A stretch of 64,000 nucleotides of DNA from Tropicimonas aquimaris (GCF_042676185.1 NZ_JBHTJT010000030.1:153967-217966), one strand, 5' to 3'. Positions 35,627-43,727 are shown, counted from the first letter of the stretch. Notes: a model not told the origin generated them from the sequence alone. A program made the numbers and translations.

Positions 35627-36388
35627 ATGCTCAAGACCCGCATCATCCCCTGCCTGGACGTCAAGGAAGGCCGTGTCGTCAAGGGCGTGAACTTCGTTGA
35701 CCTGGTCGACGCCGGCGATCCGGTGGAAGCCGCCAAGGCCTATGACGCCGCCGGCGCCGACGAGCTGTGCTTCCTCGACATCAACGCCACCCACGAGAAC
35801 CGCGGGACGATGTACGACCTCGCCACGCGGACGGCCGAGCAGTGCTTCATGCCGCTGACCATCGGCGGCGGGGTGCGCACGCCCGAAGACGTGCGGGCGC
35901 TGCTGCTTGCCGGGGCGGACAAGGTGAGTTTCAACTCCGCCGCCGTGGCCAACCCGGATGTGGTGGCGAAATCGGCGGAACGCTTCGGCAGCCAGTGCAT
36001 CGTGGTGGCGATCGACGCCAAGACGGTGAGTCCCGGCAAGTGGGAGATCTTCACCCACGGCGGCCGCAAGCCCACGGGCATCGATGCGGTCGACTTTGCA
36101 CGAACGGTGGTGGCCAAGGGAGCGGGCGAGATCCTGCTGACCTCTATGGACCGCGACGGAACGCGCGCCGGGTTCAACCTTCCGCTCACGCGGGCGATCT
36201 CGGATGCCGTCCACGTGCCCGTCATCGCCTCCGGCGGCGTCGGCACGCTCGACCACCTCGTCGAAGGCGTGACCGAGGGCGGGGCCAGCGCGGTGCTCGC
36301 CGCCTCGATCTTCCACTTCGGGGATTTCACCATCCGCGAGGCCAAGGAACATATGGCGGCAGCGGGCATTCCCGTGCGGCTGAACTGA
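35627..36388 (+). CDS. hisF: Imidazole glycerol phosphate synthase, cyclase subunit
   Basis: Closes the imidazole ring with ammonia from HisH. It is a 253-residue TIM barrel with the catalytic Asp residues in IIPCLDVKEGRVVKG and TSMDRDGTRAGFN; other blocks are LTIGGGVRT and VIASGGVGTLDH. The start at 35627 is defined by MLKTRIIPCLD; the longer frame upstream overlaps the antisense gene. Confidence 0.97.
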   Translation: MLKTRIIPCLDVKEGRVVKGVNFVDLVDAGDPVEAAKAYDAAGADELCFLDINATHENRGTMYDLATRTAEQCFMPLTIGGGVRTPEDVRALLLAGADKVSFNSAAVANPDVVAKSAERFGSQCIVVAIDAKTVSPGKWEIFTHGGRKPTGIDAVDFARTVVAKGAGEILLTSMDRDGTRAGFNLPLTRAISDAVHVPVIASGGVGTLDHLVEGVTEGGASAVLAASIFHFGDFTIREAKEHMAAAGIPVRLN

Positions 36389-36452
36389 TCCGGCCAAGGA
36401 CCGAGGCCCTACCCGGCCGCCGCGGCTTCTCTGGACAGAAGAAGGACATGAC

Positions 36453-36761
36453 ATGAGCGCCCTGTATCGACTGGCCGAGACGATCGAAGCCCGCAAGGGC
36501 GCGGACCCGGAAAGCTCCTGGACCGCCAAGCTCCTCGCCAAGGGGCCGGAGAAATGCGCCGAGAAATTCGGCGAGGAGGCCGTCGAAGCGATCATCGAGG
36601 CGGTCAAGGGCGACCGCGCGCGGCTGGTCAGCGAGGCGGCCGATTCGCTGTATCATCTGCTGGTCATGTGCGCGGCACGCGATGTCGGGCTCGCGGAGAT
36701 CGAGGCGGAACTCGCCCGCCGCGAAGGCCGGTCGGGAATCGAGGAAAAGGCCGCCCGCTAG
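36453..36761 (+). CDS. hisE: Phosphoribosyl-ATP pyrophosphatase
   Basis: Second step of histidine synthesis. A 102-residue all-alpha NTP pyrophosphohydrolase: SWTAKLLAKGPEKCAEKFGEEAVEAIIEA carries the Mg-binding EExxE-type helix, followed by SEAADSLYHLLVM. A stand-alone HisE, as usual where HisI is separate. It shares a CTAG with the stop of the convergent CoA-binding gene. Confidence 0.97.
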   Translation: MSALYRLAETIEARKGADPESSWTAKLLAKGPEKCAEKFGEEAVEAIIEAVKGDRARLVSEAADSLYHLLVMCAARDVGLAEIEAELARREGRSGIEEKAAR

Positions 36762-37213
36762 GCCACTTGGCTCCGGATCTGCGCGAGGCTCATGGAGCCG
36801 AAGAGACGGGGAAGCTCGACCTTCGGGCAGCGATCCTGAACCCCCGTGACGCCGCGTGCCTGCGCGAGCGCCGCGGCCTCGGGGTTGCGTACGCCGATCT
36901 GCATCCAGACGGTTTTGAGCCCGGGCAGACTTTCGAGCGCCTCGTCGACGACCGGCAGAACCTGTTCCGACCGGCGGAAGATGTCGACCATGTCCACCGG
37001 CGCGTCGATCTCGGAAAGCCGCGCAACCACCCTTTCGCCAAACAGCGTACCGCCGGCCTGACCGGCATTGACCGGAATCACCCGATAGCCCCGAGCGCGC
37101 AGGAACTCCGACACGTAGTGGCTCGGCCGCTCCGGGCGCGGCGATGCGCCGACGCAGGCGATGACGCGGGTGCGTCGAAAGATGTCACGCAGGATATCGT
37201 CGGACGGGATCAC
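36758..37213 (-). CDS. CoA-binding domain protein (YccU-like)
   Basis: A 151-residue Rossmann-type protein of the CoA_binding_2 family. Blocks: IACVGASPRPERPSHYVSEFL, YRVIPVNAGQAGGTLFGE, VDMVDIFRRSEQVLPVVDEA and KTVWMQIGVRNPEAAALA. It is expected to bind CoA or a nucleotide; its cellular role is unknown. It is convergent with hisE. Confidence 0.9.
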   Translation of the reverse strand: MIPSDDILRDIFRRTRVIACVGASPRPERPSHYVSEFLRARGYRVIPVNAGQAGGTLFGERVVARLSEIDAPVDMVDIFRRSEQVLPVVDEALESLPGLKTVWMQIGVRNPEAAALAQARGVTGVQDRCPKVELPRLFGSMSLAQIRSQVA

Positions 37214-37243
37214 GGGATGTGCAGCCTTCCATCACAAGAAAAA

Positions 37244-37270
37244 GGCGCCCGGGTTCAATCGCCGGGCGCC
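37244..37270 (-). terminator. Rho-independent terminator
   Basis: Perfect 9-bp stem ggcgcccgg / ccgggcgcc with a 9-nt loop. On the minus strand it is followed by tttttcttg, so it terminates the minus-strand zinc-ribbon transcript before the CoA-binding gene. Confidence 0.8.
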
Positions 37271-37433
37271 AGTACGGAACGAGGGACAGTGCAGCAGGTT
37301 GCGTATGTTCCAGATCCGCAACCCGTACAATGAATGTAGTTACGCAAACGCCACATCCAAGGGCCTGAAAGCAGGCCATAACGCGTTTGTTACTAGGCAT
37401 GCCTTCGGGACCATCGAGGCGGGAATACGGCGC

Positions 37434-37721
37434 TCAGTCGAACAAGTCTCCCAGTTCGTCGAAGGCATCCTCGAACAGATCCTTGAGCCAGGATTTGCGC
37501 TTCTTCTTCGACTTGGGCTTCCGTTTCGGCCGGTCGCGCAACTGACCTCGCGACGGGAGGGGTACTGGCGTCCGGGCTGCGGTTTCCGCGGGCAAGCTCT
37601 TCAATTGGCGCAGCGGGGCGCCGCAGGCCGAACAGACGAGTTCATGCCGGTCGCTGCCCAGCACGAGGGCAGCCCGGGTGCCGCAATAGCAGCATGTGGC
37701 GATCTTCGTTGTTCGGTGCAT
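37434..37721 (-). CDS. Small zinc-ribbon protein
   Basis: A 95-residue protein with two CxxC pairs (ATCCYCGTRA and LVCSACGAPL) forming a zinc ribbon in the first 40 residues, then a strongly basic stretch (RPKRKPKSKKKRKSW) and an acidic C-terminus (DLFEDAFDELGDLFD). It could bind nucleic acid or ribosomes; function unknown. It lies 3 bp from the rlmB stop on the same strand. Confidence 0.75.
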   Translation of the reverse strand: MHRTTKIATCCYCGTRAALVLGSDRHELVCSACGAPLRQLKSLPAETAARTPVPLPSRGQLRDRPKRKPKSKKKRKSWLKDLFEDAFDELGDLFD

Positions 37722-37724
37722 GCG

Positions 37725-38519
37725 TCAGCCCTGATCTTGCTTCCTCGTAGCATATAGGGCGACTGCGGCCGCATTGGAGACGTTCAGCGAGCCGAACGCG
37801 CCGGCGGCGGGAATACGAACGATCTGGTCGCAGGTCTTGCGGGTCCGGTCGCGCAATCCAGGCCCCTCGGCGCCCAGCACCAGCGCAAGCGGGCGATCGG
37901 CATGGGCCGCCGCTGCCTCCGCAAGGTCCCCCTCCCCGTCGCCGTCCAGACCGATCAGCACGTAGCCCATGTCCCGCAGCACTTCCATGCTGTCGGCCAG
38001 GTTCCGCACCCGCACATAGGCCTGACGCTCCAGCGCGCCCGACGCGGTCTTGGCAAGGGCACCGGTCTCCGGCGCGGAATGGTGATGGGGGGCGATCACG
38101 GCGCGGGCCCCGAACACCTCGGACGAACGCAGGATGGCCCCGACATTGTGCGGATCGGTCACGCGGTCGAGCAGCACGAGACGCGGCGCGCCCTGCCCGG
38201 GCTCGCAGAGATCCTCGAATTTGCCCCAGTCCAGCGGCTTTACCTCGAGCGCAGCGCCCTGGTGCACCGACCCCGGGTCGAGCGGTACGGGAAACTTCCG
38301 CGGATCGGCAATCTCGGGCTCCATGCCGCTTTCGGCGATCGCCTCGGCCAGCTTGTCGGCGGCGTTGCGCGTCACCACGAGCCGCAGCCGCACCCGCGCC
38401 GGGTTGCAAAGCGCGTCCCGAACCGCGTGCAGGCCGAAAAGCCAGAGCGTTTCCGCCGCGGCGGCCCTGCGGGCGCGTTCCTTGTCGATCACCCAGGAGG
38501 GTTTCTTCATCACAGCCAT
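37725..38519 (-). CDS. rlmB: TrmH/SpoU-family 23S rRNA 2'-O-ribose methyltransferase
   Basis: Probable 23S rRNA Gm2251-type methyltransferase with a SPOUT knot. An N-terminal substrate-binding domain (ETLWLFGLHAVRDAL) is followed by motif 1 LLDRVTDPHNVGAILRSSEVFGA, motif 2 LALVLGAEGPGL and motif 3 GSLNVSNAAAVALY. Starts at 38519 (MAVMKK) and 38510 (MKKPSW) are both plausible; GGAGG 6 bp upstream favours 38519. The exact target nucleotide is by family only. Confidence 0.88.
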   Translation of the reverse strand: MAVMKKPSWVIDKERARRAAAAETLWLFGLHAVRDALCNPARVRLRLVVTRNAADKLAEAIAESGMEPEIADPRKFPVPLDPGSVHQGAALEVKPLDWGKFEDLCEPGQGAPRLVLLDRVTDPHNVGAILRSSEVFGARAVIAPHHHSAPETGALAKTASGALERQAYVRVRNLADSMEVLRDMGYVLIGLDGDGEGDLAEAAAAHADRPLALVLGAEGPGLRDRTRKTCDQIVRIPAAGAFGSLNVSNAAAVALYATRKQDQG

Positions 38520-38582
38520 CCTTTTCCTCCCCCTGCCCCTGCCCCGCGACGGGAGAAATGGCAAGCCTCCCTGCAAGGATGG

Positions 38583-38620
38583 CCTCTTCTTGGCGAAAAT
38601 ACCCCCGCCGCAGGCATGAA
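38583..38620 (-). repeat. Dispersed intergenic repeat, copy C
   Basis: On the minus strand the sequence runs gcctgcggcgggggtatttt then cgccaagaagagg, sharing the core of copies at 7703-7748 and 17527-17570. It lies between the rlmB promoter and the ABC-importer 3' end. Confidence 0.5.
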
Positions 38621-38686
38621 ATCATCTGCGAGCGCTGGACGACGCTCCTTCGAAGGTGGTTTGAGCCACGCTGGGTCGAAACGGCA

Positions 38687-39616
38687 TCAGCTCTCGCTCG
38701 GCGCACCGGTTCTGGACCGGCAGGGACCGAAGAGCACGGCGAGGAGGAGGATCAGACCGGAGGTGGTGGCGATCATCCCGGCCGCGCTGACCGCATTCGT
38801 CCCTCCCAGCCACAAGGGGCCATAGCCGGCCAGCACGTAGCCCAGCACGGCCGAGATCACCGCGAAGACAACCGACCAGGCGATCTGCATCTCAAGCCGG
38901 TTCGTCATCAGCCGGGCAGCGGCCGGCGGACAGATGAACATCGCGATGACGATGATCGAGCCCACCGCATCGAAAGCCGCGACAGCCGCCACCGCCGAGA
39001 CGACCACCAGCGCCATGCCAAGCGCGCCGGTGCGAATGCCGAGCCCCTGGGCGAAGCCTTCGTCGAAGGTGGAGATCTTCAGCGGTCGCCAGAACAGCCA
39101 AAGGAAGACGGAAACGCCGATCAGGGTGATGAATATCCGCCCCAACTCGGGGGGCAGGCCGGCGAGCGCCACGGGATCGAGCAGGGAGCCCCAGCCCATC
39201 GCATCGAGCCAGATCAGGGATTCGAGGTTGCCCATCAGCGCATGCTCAACGTCGAGGTGGACGGTCGATGTGTCGGACCGCTCCAGCAACAAAACCCCGC
39301 CCGCGAACATTGCCGTGAAGACCACGCCCATCGCGGCGCCGGTCTCGATCCGGCCAAGGCGGCGGATCGCCTCGATCAGCACCACGGCGAGGATGGAGGC
39401 GAGTGCCGCCCCGATCATCATCGGCCAGGCCGTCACCGTGCCGGTCACCAGGAAAGCCACGACGATCCCCGGCAGTACCACATGGCTGATCGCGTCCCCG
39501 ATCAGCGCCTGCCTGCGCAGCACGAGGAAGTTGCCCGGAAGCGCGCAGGCGACGGCGGTGAACACCCCGATCAGGATCGGGGTCAGGCTCAGGGGGACGA
39601 ATTCCGCGCCGCTCAT
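38687..39616 (-). CDS. Metal ABC transporter permease (Mn/Zn/Fe), second permease
   Basis: A 309-residue permease of the ABC-3 family (TroD/SitD type) with about eight membrane helices, starting LSLTPILIGVFTAVACALPG. Its start overlaps the preceding permease stop by 4 bp. It is the last gene of a four-gene importer (receptor, ATPase, two permeases), in the TroABCD/SitABCD order. Metal specificity cannot be read from the sequence. Confidence 0.93.
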   Translation of the reverse strand: MSGAEFVPLSLTPILIGVFTAVACALPGNFLVLRRQALIGDAISHVVLPGIVVAFLVTGTVTAWPMMIGAALASILAVVLIEAIRRLGRIETGAAMGVVFTAMFAGGVLLLERSDTSTVHLDVEHALMGNLESLIWLDAMGWGSLLDPVALAGLPPELGRIFITLIGVSVFLWLFWRPLKISTFDEGFAQGLGIRTGALGMALVVVSAVAAVAAFDAVGSIIVIAMFICPPAAARLMTNRLEMQIAWSVVFAVISAVLGYVLAGYGPLWLGGTNAVSAAGMIATTSGLILLLAVLFGPCRSRTGAPSES

Positions 39617-40827
39617 GCCGGCACCTCCCTCGGGCCGCCGATCCTGTCGTCGATCTCGGCGATCTGGTCTGGGGTCAGCACGGTCTCGATGTCCCGCAGT
39701 CCGTCATGCAGGCTGGAGACCTCCTCGTAGTCGGGCGATCTGTGCACCACCTGCCAGCGGTGCTCATCGCGCAGGGCGCGGGCCGCACGGGCGCGGCCGG
39801 CCTCGGTCGGGATGCCGTCCGGGCGGGCCAGACCCTCGCGGGCGAGAAGCCGGATGGTCAGCGGCTCGTAGACCGGCTGTCCCTGTGCGAGCGCCAGCAG
39901 CCCCTGTCGGATGTGAACCCTGCGCTGGAACTGGCGGTGGCGGAGATAGGCAGCAAGCACGCCTCGCTCGGGCGCGAAGAACAGCGAGATCACGAAGAGC
40001 CCAAAGCAGACAAGGACGATGATCGGGCCTGTCGGCAGCGCCGGGGCCGAAGCCGAGATCGCCGCCCCGAGAAAGCCCGAAAGCCCGCCGATGACGCCCG
40101 CATAGGCCACCACGCGCTCGCTGCGCTCGGTCCAGAAACGCGCGGTGACCGGCGGAATGATCAGCAGCGCCACGATCAGGATCAGCCCCACGATCTTAAG
40201 GCCGACCACCGTCACCGCCAGAACGAGGCCCATGGTCATCAGGTCCACCCGGTCCGGATCGACACCGATGGAGCGCGCGTAATCCGCATCGAAGGCCACC
40301 ATCGTCATCGGCCGGCGCAACAGCAGGACAAGCGCCAGCGTCAGCGCCCCGCCCGTCGCGATGATCACCGCATCCTGCATCAGCATCCCGGCCGTGGAGC
40401 CGAGCAGCAACCCGTCGAGCCCCGCCTGGCGTCCCGCCTGCATGTTCTGGATCACGGTCAGAAGGACGACGCCGAACCCGAAAAAGGCCGACAGAACGGC
40501 CCCGATCGCAGAATCCTCGGCCAGACGCGTGCGGCGCGTGATCGCCTGCACGCAGAGCAGGCCGATCCAGGCCGAAAGCGCCGAGCCGACCATCAGCCCC
40601 GCCAGGTTGCGCCCGTCGCCCCCAAGGGCAACCATCGCGATGAAGGCGATGCCCACGCCGGGCAGGGTCGCGTGGCTGATCGCATCGGCGACCAACGCCC
40701 GCTTGCGCAGGAACAGGAAGGTGCCGGTGACACCGGCGGAAATGCCCAGCAAGGCGGCCCCGACCGCGACGAGGGTCGCGTTGTAACCCAATTGCAGTGT
40801 CAGCGCCTCGAGGAACATCGGGATCAA
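39613..40827 (-). CDS. Metal ABC transporter permease with C-terminal DtxR-like winged helix
   Basis: A 404-residue protein. Residues 1-~290 form an ABC-3 permease (LVADAISHATLPGVGIAF is the typical coupling region). The last ~110 residues are soluble and resemble the winged-helix part of DtxR/MntR regulators (YEPLTIRLLAREGLARPDG, TEAGRARAARALRDEHRW), a fusion known in TroC-type permeases. Both ends overlap neighbours by 4 bp, indicating tight coupling. Confidence 0.9.
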   Translation of the reverse strand: MIPMFLEALTLQLGYNATLVAVGAALLGISAGVTGTFLFLRKRALVADAISHATLPGVGIAFIAMVALGGDGRNLAGLMVGSALSAWIGLLCVQAITRRTRLAEDSAIGAVLSAFFGFGVVLLTVIQNMQAGRQAGLDGLLLGSTAGMLMQDAVIIATGGALTLALVLLLRRPMTMVAFDADYARSIGVDPDRVDLMTMGLVLAVTVVGLKIVGLILIVALLIIPPVTARFWTERSERVVAYAGVIGGLSGFLGAAISASAPALPTGPIIVLVCFGLFVISLFFAPERGVLAAYLRHRQFQRRVHIRQGLLALAQGQPVYEPLTIRLLAREGLARPDGIPTEAGRARAARALRDEHRWQVVHRSPDYEEVSSLHDGLRDIETVLTPDQIAEIDDRIGGPREVPA

Positions 40828-41633
40828 TGGGCCGCGAGTTCGAGGTCGTCGATCTGCGCCGTGGCAAGCCGGCCACCGTAAGCGGCCTGCAGGTTGGCCG
40901 CGGTGAAGGTGTCGGCCAGCGCCCCTTCCGCGACCTTCCGGACGTTGATCAGGAACACCCGGTCGAAGTAGTCGGTGACGGTCGCGAGGTCGTGATGCAC
41001 GGCCACCACCGTCCTGCCCTGCCGATTGAGGGTTTTCAGGACGTCGATGATCGCCTTCTCGGTCGCTGCATCCACGCCGGCGAAGGGCTCGTCGAGCAGG
41101 TAGAGCTCCGCATCCTGCGCCAGCGCCCGGGCCAGGAACACCCGCTGCTGCTGGCCGCCGGAGAGCTGGCCGATCTGCCGTTCAGCGAAGGCGGCCATGC
41201 CGACGCGCTCGAGGCAGTCCAGCGCCCGGGCCCGATGCTGCGCATTGACCCGCCCGAGCAACCCAAGTTGCCGGTAAAGGCCCATCAGCACGACGTCGAT
41301 GACGCGAGTCGGGAAATCCCAGTCCACGCTGGCGCGTTGCGGCACATAGGCGATCCGGTACCTCTGGCTCTTGAGAGGCTTGCCGTACACGGTGATCGCG
41401 CCGGCGAGCGGCCGGACCACCCCAAGCGATGCCTTCAGGAGGGTCGACTTGCCTGCGCCGTTCGGGCCGATGATCGCCGTCATCGAGCCATCGCGGAAGG
41501 TCGCGTCGACGGAGAAGACCGCCGGCTTCTCGCCGTAGGAGACGGTCAGGCCGCGGATCGCCAGCGGGCTTTCCGATACACTGTCGTCCGGCAGGGGCTG
41601 GCCGTGGTCGGTTGCGAGTTCCAGATGCGCCAT
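40824..41633 (-). CDS. Metal ABC transporter ATP-binding protein
   Basis: A 269-residue ABC ATPase with Walker A IGPNGAGKSTLLK, Q-loop AYVPQRASVDWDFP, signature LSGGQQQRVFLARAL, Walker B LYLLDEPFAGVD and switch His in AVHHDLAT. The QRASVDWDFP Q-loop is typical of the Mn/Zn/Fe importer subgroup. It is the second gene of the operon, 10 bp after the receptor gene. Confidence 0.95.
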   Translation of the reverse strand: MAHLELATDHGQPLPDDSVSESPLAIRGLTVSYGEKPAVFSVDATFRDGSMTAIIGPNGAGKSTLLKASLGVVRPLAGAITVYGKPLKSQRYRIAYVPQRASVDWDFPTRVIDVVLMGLYRQLGLLGRVNAQHRARALDCLERVGMAAFAERQIGQLSGGQQQRVFLARALAQDAELYLLDEPFAGVDAATEKAIIDVLKTLNRQGRTVVAVHHDLATVTDYFDRVFLINVRKVAEGALADTFTAANLQAAYGGRLATAQIDDLELAAH

Positions 41634-41643
41634 GGCCTTGTCC

Positions 41644-42609
41644 TCAAATCCCGGCAGAGAGCTTGCCGTTCATGCCACGCCCCGGGGCCGTGCCTCCGAG
41701 CGCCGACGCGATGACGGTCACGTTGTGGTCGATCATGCCGATGTAGGTGCCCTCGTAGCTGCCCGGCTGGCCCATCGCGTCGGAAAAGAGCTCCCCGCCG
41801 ATCCGAACCTCGTGCCCGCGCGCCGCCGCCCCTTCGATCAGGGCGCGGATGTTGCGGTCGGAGACCGAGCTTTCGACAAAGACCGCCGCGACCTCGCGTT
41901 CGACCAGCACATCCACAAGCTCTCCGATCCGGTTGAGCCCGGCCTCGGACTCGGTCGAAATCCCCTGGATGCCCAGAACCTCGAAACCGTAGGCGCGACC
42001 GAAATAGCTGAAGGCGTCATGTGCCGTCACCAGAACCCGGCTCTGCTCGGGCACCGTATCGAGCACGTCGCGCGCATAGGTTTCGAGCTGGGCGATCTCC
42101 GCCTCGAGAGCAGCCGCGTTGGCCTCCAGAGCCGCCTCCTGCCCCGGCAACACGCCGGCCAGCGCCTCGCGCACGACTGGGACGACCTGCGCCCAGATCT
42201 CCGGAACCATCCAGACATGGGGGTCGAACTTGTCGGCATAATCCGGGTGGCTGAGCAGCAGATCCCGCGGCAGCGCATCCGCAATGGCCAGCACATTGCC
42301 CCGCCGCTCCAGTTTGTGGAAGATCTCCTCCATCTGCGCTTCGAGATACAGTCCGTGCCAGAGGACCAGATCGGCTTTCGTCATTGCGACGATGTCGGTA
42401 CGTGTCTGGCGGTAGGAATGCGGGTCCACCCCCGGCCCCATAAGCCCGCGCACGGAGACCGCCTCGCCACCGACGCGCATCGCCAGGTCGGCGATCATGC
42501 CTGTGGTCGCGACAACGTCGAGTGGTGCCGCGGCAAACCCCGCGCGGGGCATCAGCCCGCCGGCGAGTGCACTCGCCCCCATCGCTGCCAACAGCGTCCG
42601 CCTGTGCAT
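41644..42609 (-). CDS. Metal ABC transporter substrate-binding protein (cluster A-I, TroA/MntA type)
   Basis: A 321-residue periplasmic receptor with a Tat-like or Sec signal (HRRTLLAAMGASALAGGLM). Putative metal ligands in the family order: His in GVDPHSYRQT, His in FDPHVWM, Glu in VFVESSVSD and Asp in GMIDHN. A His/His/Glu/Asp set favours Mn or Fe over Zn by family precedent, but a Zn role is not excluded. It is the first gene of the importer operon, behind a clear promoter. Confidence 0.92.
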   Translation of the reverse strand: MHRRTLLAAMGASALAGGLMPRAGFAAAPLDVVATTGMIADLAMRVGGEAVSVRGLMGPGVDPHSYRQTRTDIVAMTKADLVLWHGLYLEAQMEEIFHKLERRGNVLAIADALPRDLLLSHPDYADKFDPHVWMVPEIWAQVVPVVREALAGVLPGQEAALEANAAALEAEIAQLETYARDVLDTVPEQSRVLVTAHDAFSYFGRAYGFEVLGIQGISTESEAGLNRIGELVDVLVEREVAAVFVESSVSDRNIRALIEGAAARGHEVRIGGELFSDAMGQPGSYEGTYIGMIDHNVTVIASALGGTAPGRGMNGKLSAGI

Positions 42610-42674
42610 GGCCACCTTCTCCGAAAAAAGTTGCAACGCGCGCCGCGCCGGATCACCGAGCGGCGACGTTGCAA

Positions 42675-42704
42675 CATGTATATGAAACTCGTTCGCAAGA
42701 AGTC
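42675..42704 (-). promoter_or_regulatory. Predicted sigma-70 promoter of the metal-importer operon
   Basis: On the minus strand, -35 TTGACT (42699-42704) and -10 TATACA (42675-42680) are 18 bp apart, about 66 bp upstream of the receptor ATG. Two GTTGCAAC palindromes (42666-42673 and 42630-42637) lie at and downstream of the expected transcription start and could be operator half-sites. Confidence 0.55.
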
Positions 42705-42839
42705 AACAAATTTGAGAACGATTATCAGATGCATAAATCAACATCCAAGCTCTCCGTCGCTCCGCCTCGCACTGTCCCCACATCATCGAAAATTTCCGGT
42801 TGACCCCGCCCAGCGGCAAAGCTATTCCCGCCCGGCGTC

Positions 42840-42923
42840 GGGCGACGTGCTGCAAGGTGCGGCAGCGGACTGTAACTCCGCCGGGGAGACCCATGCCTGG
42901 TTCGATTCCAGGGTCGCCCACCA
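42840..42923 (+). tRNA. tRNA-Tyr (GTA), class II, with unusual D-arm
   Basis: An 84-nt sequence with a perfect acceptor (gggcgac / gtcgccc), anticodon stem gcgga / tccgc with loop ctgtaac (GTA), a long variable arm (gggg aga ccc), T-stem cctgg / ccagg with loop ttcgatt, and an encoded CCA. The D-arm is odd: gctg / cggc with loop caaggtg, so position 8 is G, 14 is C and 21 is G instead of the near-universal U8, A14, A21. A tyrosine-recombinase remnant begins 58 bp downstream. Confidence 0.8.
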
Positions 42924-42981
42924 TCTTAATTCTCTTCCGTTAGTTGGCCCCACAAACTGTGAAGTTGGGACCCTAACAAAG

Positions 42982-43133
42982 ATGGCAAGCCCTCTTCCCC
43001 TAACTCTGTTCAAGCGCGGCGAGACGTTTTCGTGCGGTACACTGTGCCTCAGGAACTCGTTGCAGGCGTGGGCCGAAAGAAAATCGTTCGGTGGCTGAAG
43101 ACTAAGAACCTAACCGATGCTGTCTACAGCCGA
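42982..43133 (+). pseudogene. Tyrosine recombinase (phage-type integrase) N-terminal remnant, frameshifted
   Basis: Frame 1 from ATG 42982 reads ASPLPLTLFKRGETF; after a one-base loss near 43030 a second frame continues VRYTVPQELVAGVGRKKIVRWLKTKNLTDAV. Together they look like the N-terminal SAM-like domain start of a phage-type integrase. Homology stops by about 43133 and the catalytic domain is absent. The position right after a tRNA 3' end is typical of integrases inserted at tRNA attachment sites. Confidence 0.6.
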
Positions 43134-43274
43134 GACTTGGTGCCGGACGATATCACAAAGACCGCCCTCAACGGCAACCCTATGCCGATGACGGCTCCCC
43201 CGTCTGGCGACAATAAACGACCGTGACGGAAGCAGCCCACCGTAGGCTGCAACTGGCTGACGGAATCCGCCCTT

Positions 43275-43376
43275 CTTCTCCTCGGAAGAATGATGCTTGC
43301 GTGTCTTGCGGCGATTGTCTTTGACAACCTGTTCAGCCGTCGGCTTCGTTGTTCCGGATTTCTTTCTCTTCTTCAC
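43275..43376 (-). mobile_element. IS3-family orfA N-terminal fragment
   Basis: On the minus strand a GTG at 43376 with AGGAG upstream starts a frame containing TTKPTAEQVVKDNRRKTRKH and then HSSEEK, matching the first ~34 residues of an IS3-group orfA (HTH transposase subunit). The match ends abruptly at EEK. The matching orfB piece lies on the opposite strand just downstream. Confidence 0.6.
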
Positions 43377-43445
43377 TCCTTGGTGGTTCAGATGAGTCAG
43401 AAATCCTCCCTTAAGCAAATCCCTCAATCACGCCCATAAGCACTG

Positions 43446-43727
43446 ATGCCGGATAGCACCCTCATCTTTGCCCGGCAGCTCGGCCTGAGGCCATGCTTCA
43501 CGCCGGTGAAAAGATCGCAGTCGAACGTTATCTCGGAGGCATTCGTCAAGACGCTCAAGCGCGACTACGTTCACGTGAATCCACTGCCGGACGCCGAAAC
43601 CGTCGTGCCCTTGCTGGCCAGCTGGATTGAGGACTGCAACGATAACCACCCGCACTCCGGCCTGAAATGGCGCTTGCCGCGCGAGTTCATCAAGGCCACA
43701 ACCGAAACCGCTGAGGTGTCCGGTTAA
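43446..43727 (+). pseudogene. IS3-family orfB transposase C-terminal fragment
   Basis: A 93-residue fragment with the end of the DDE integrase-core fold: LGLRPCFTPVKRSQSN, SEAFVKTLKRDYVHVN, WIEDCNDNHPHSGLKWRLPREF. SEAFVKTLKRDY carries the catalytic Glu region. The N-terminal two thirds are missing. The end gtccggttaaaaggggg may be near the element terminus. Confidence 0.75.

Noticed and set aside
42703..43013. Minus-strand open frames across the tRNA-Tyr
   Set aside because: They are translations of the tRNA sequence; the cloverleaf explains the conservation.
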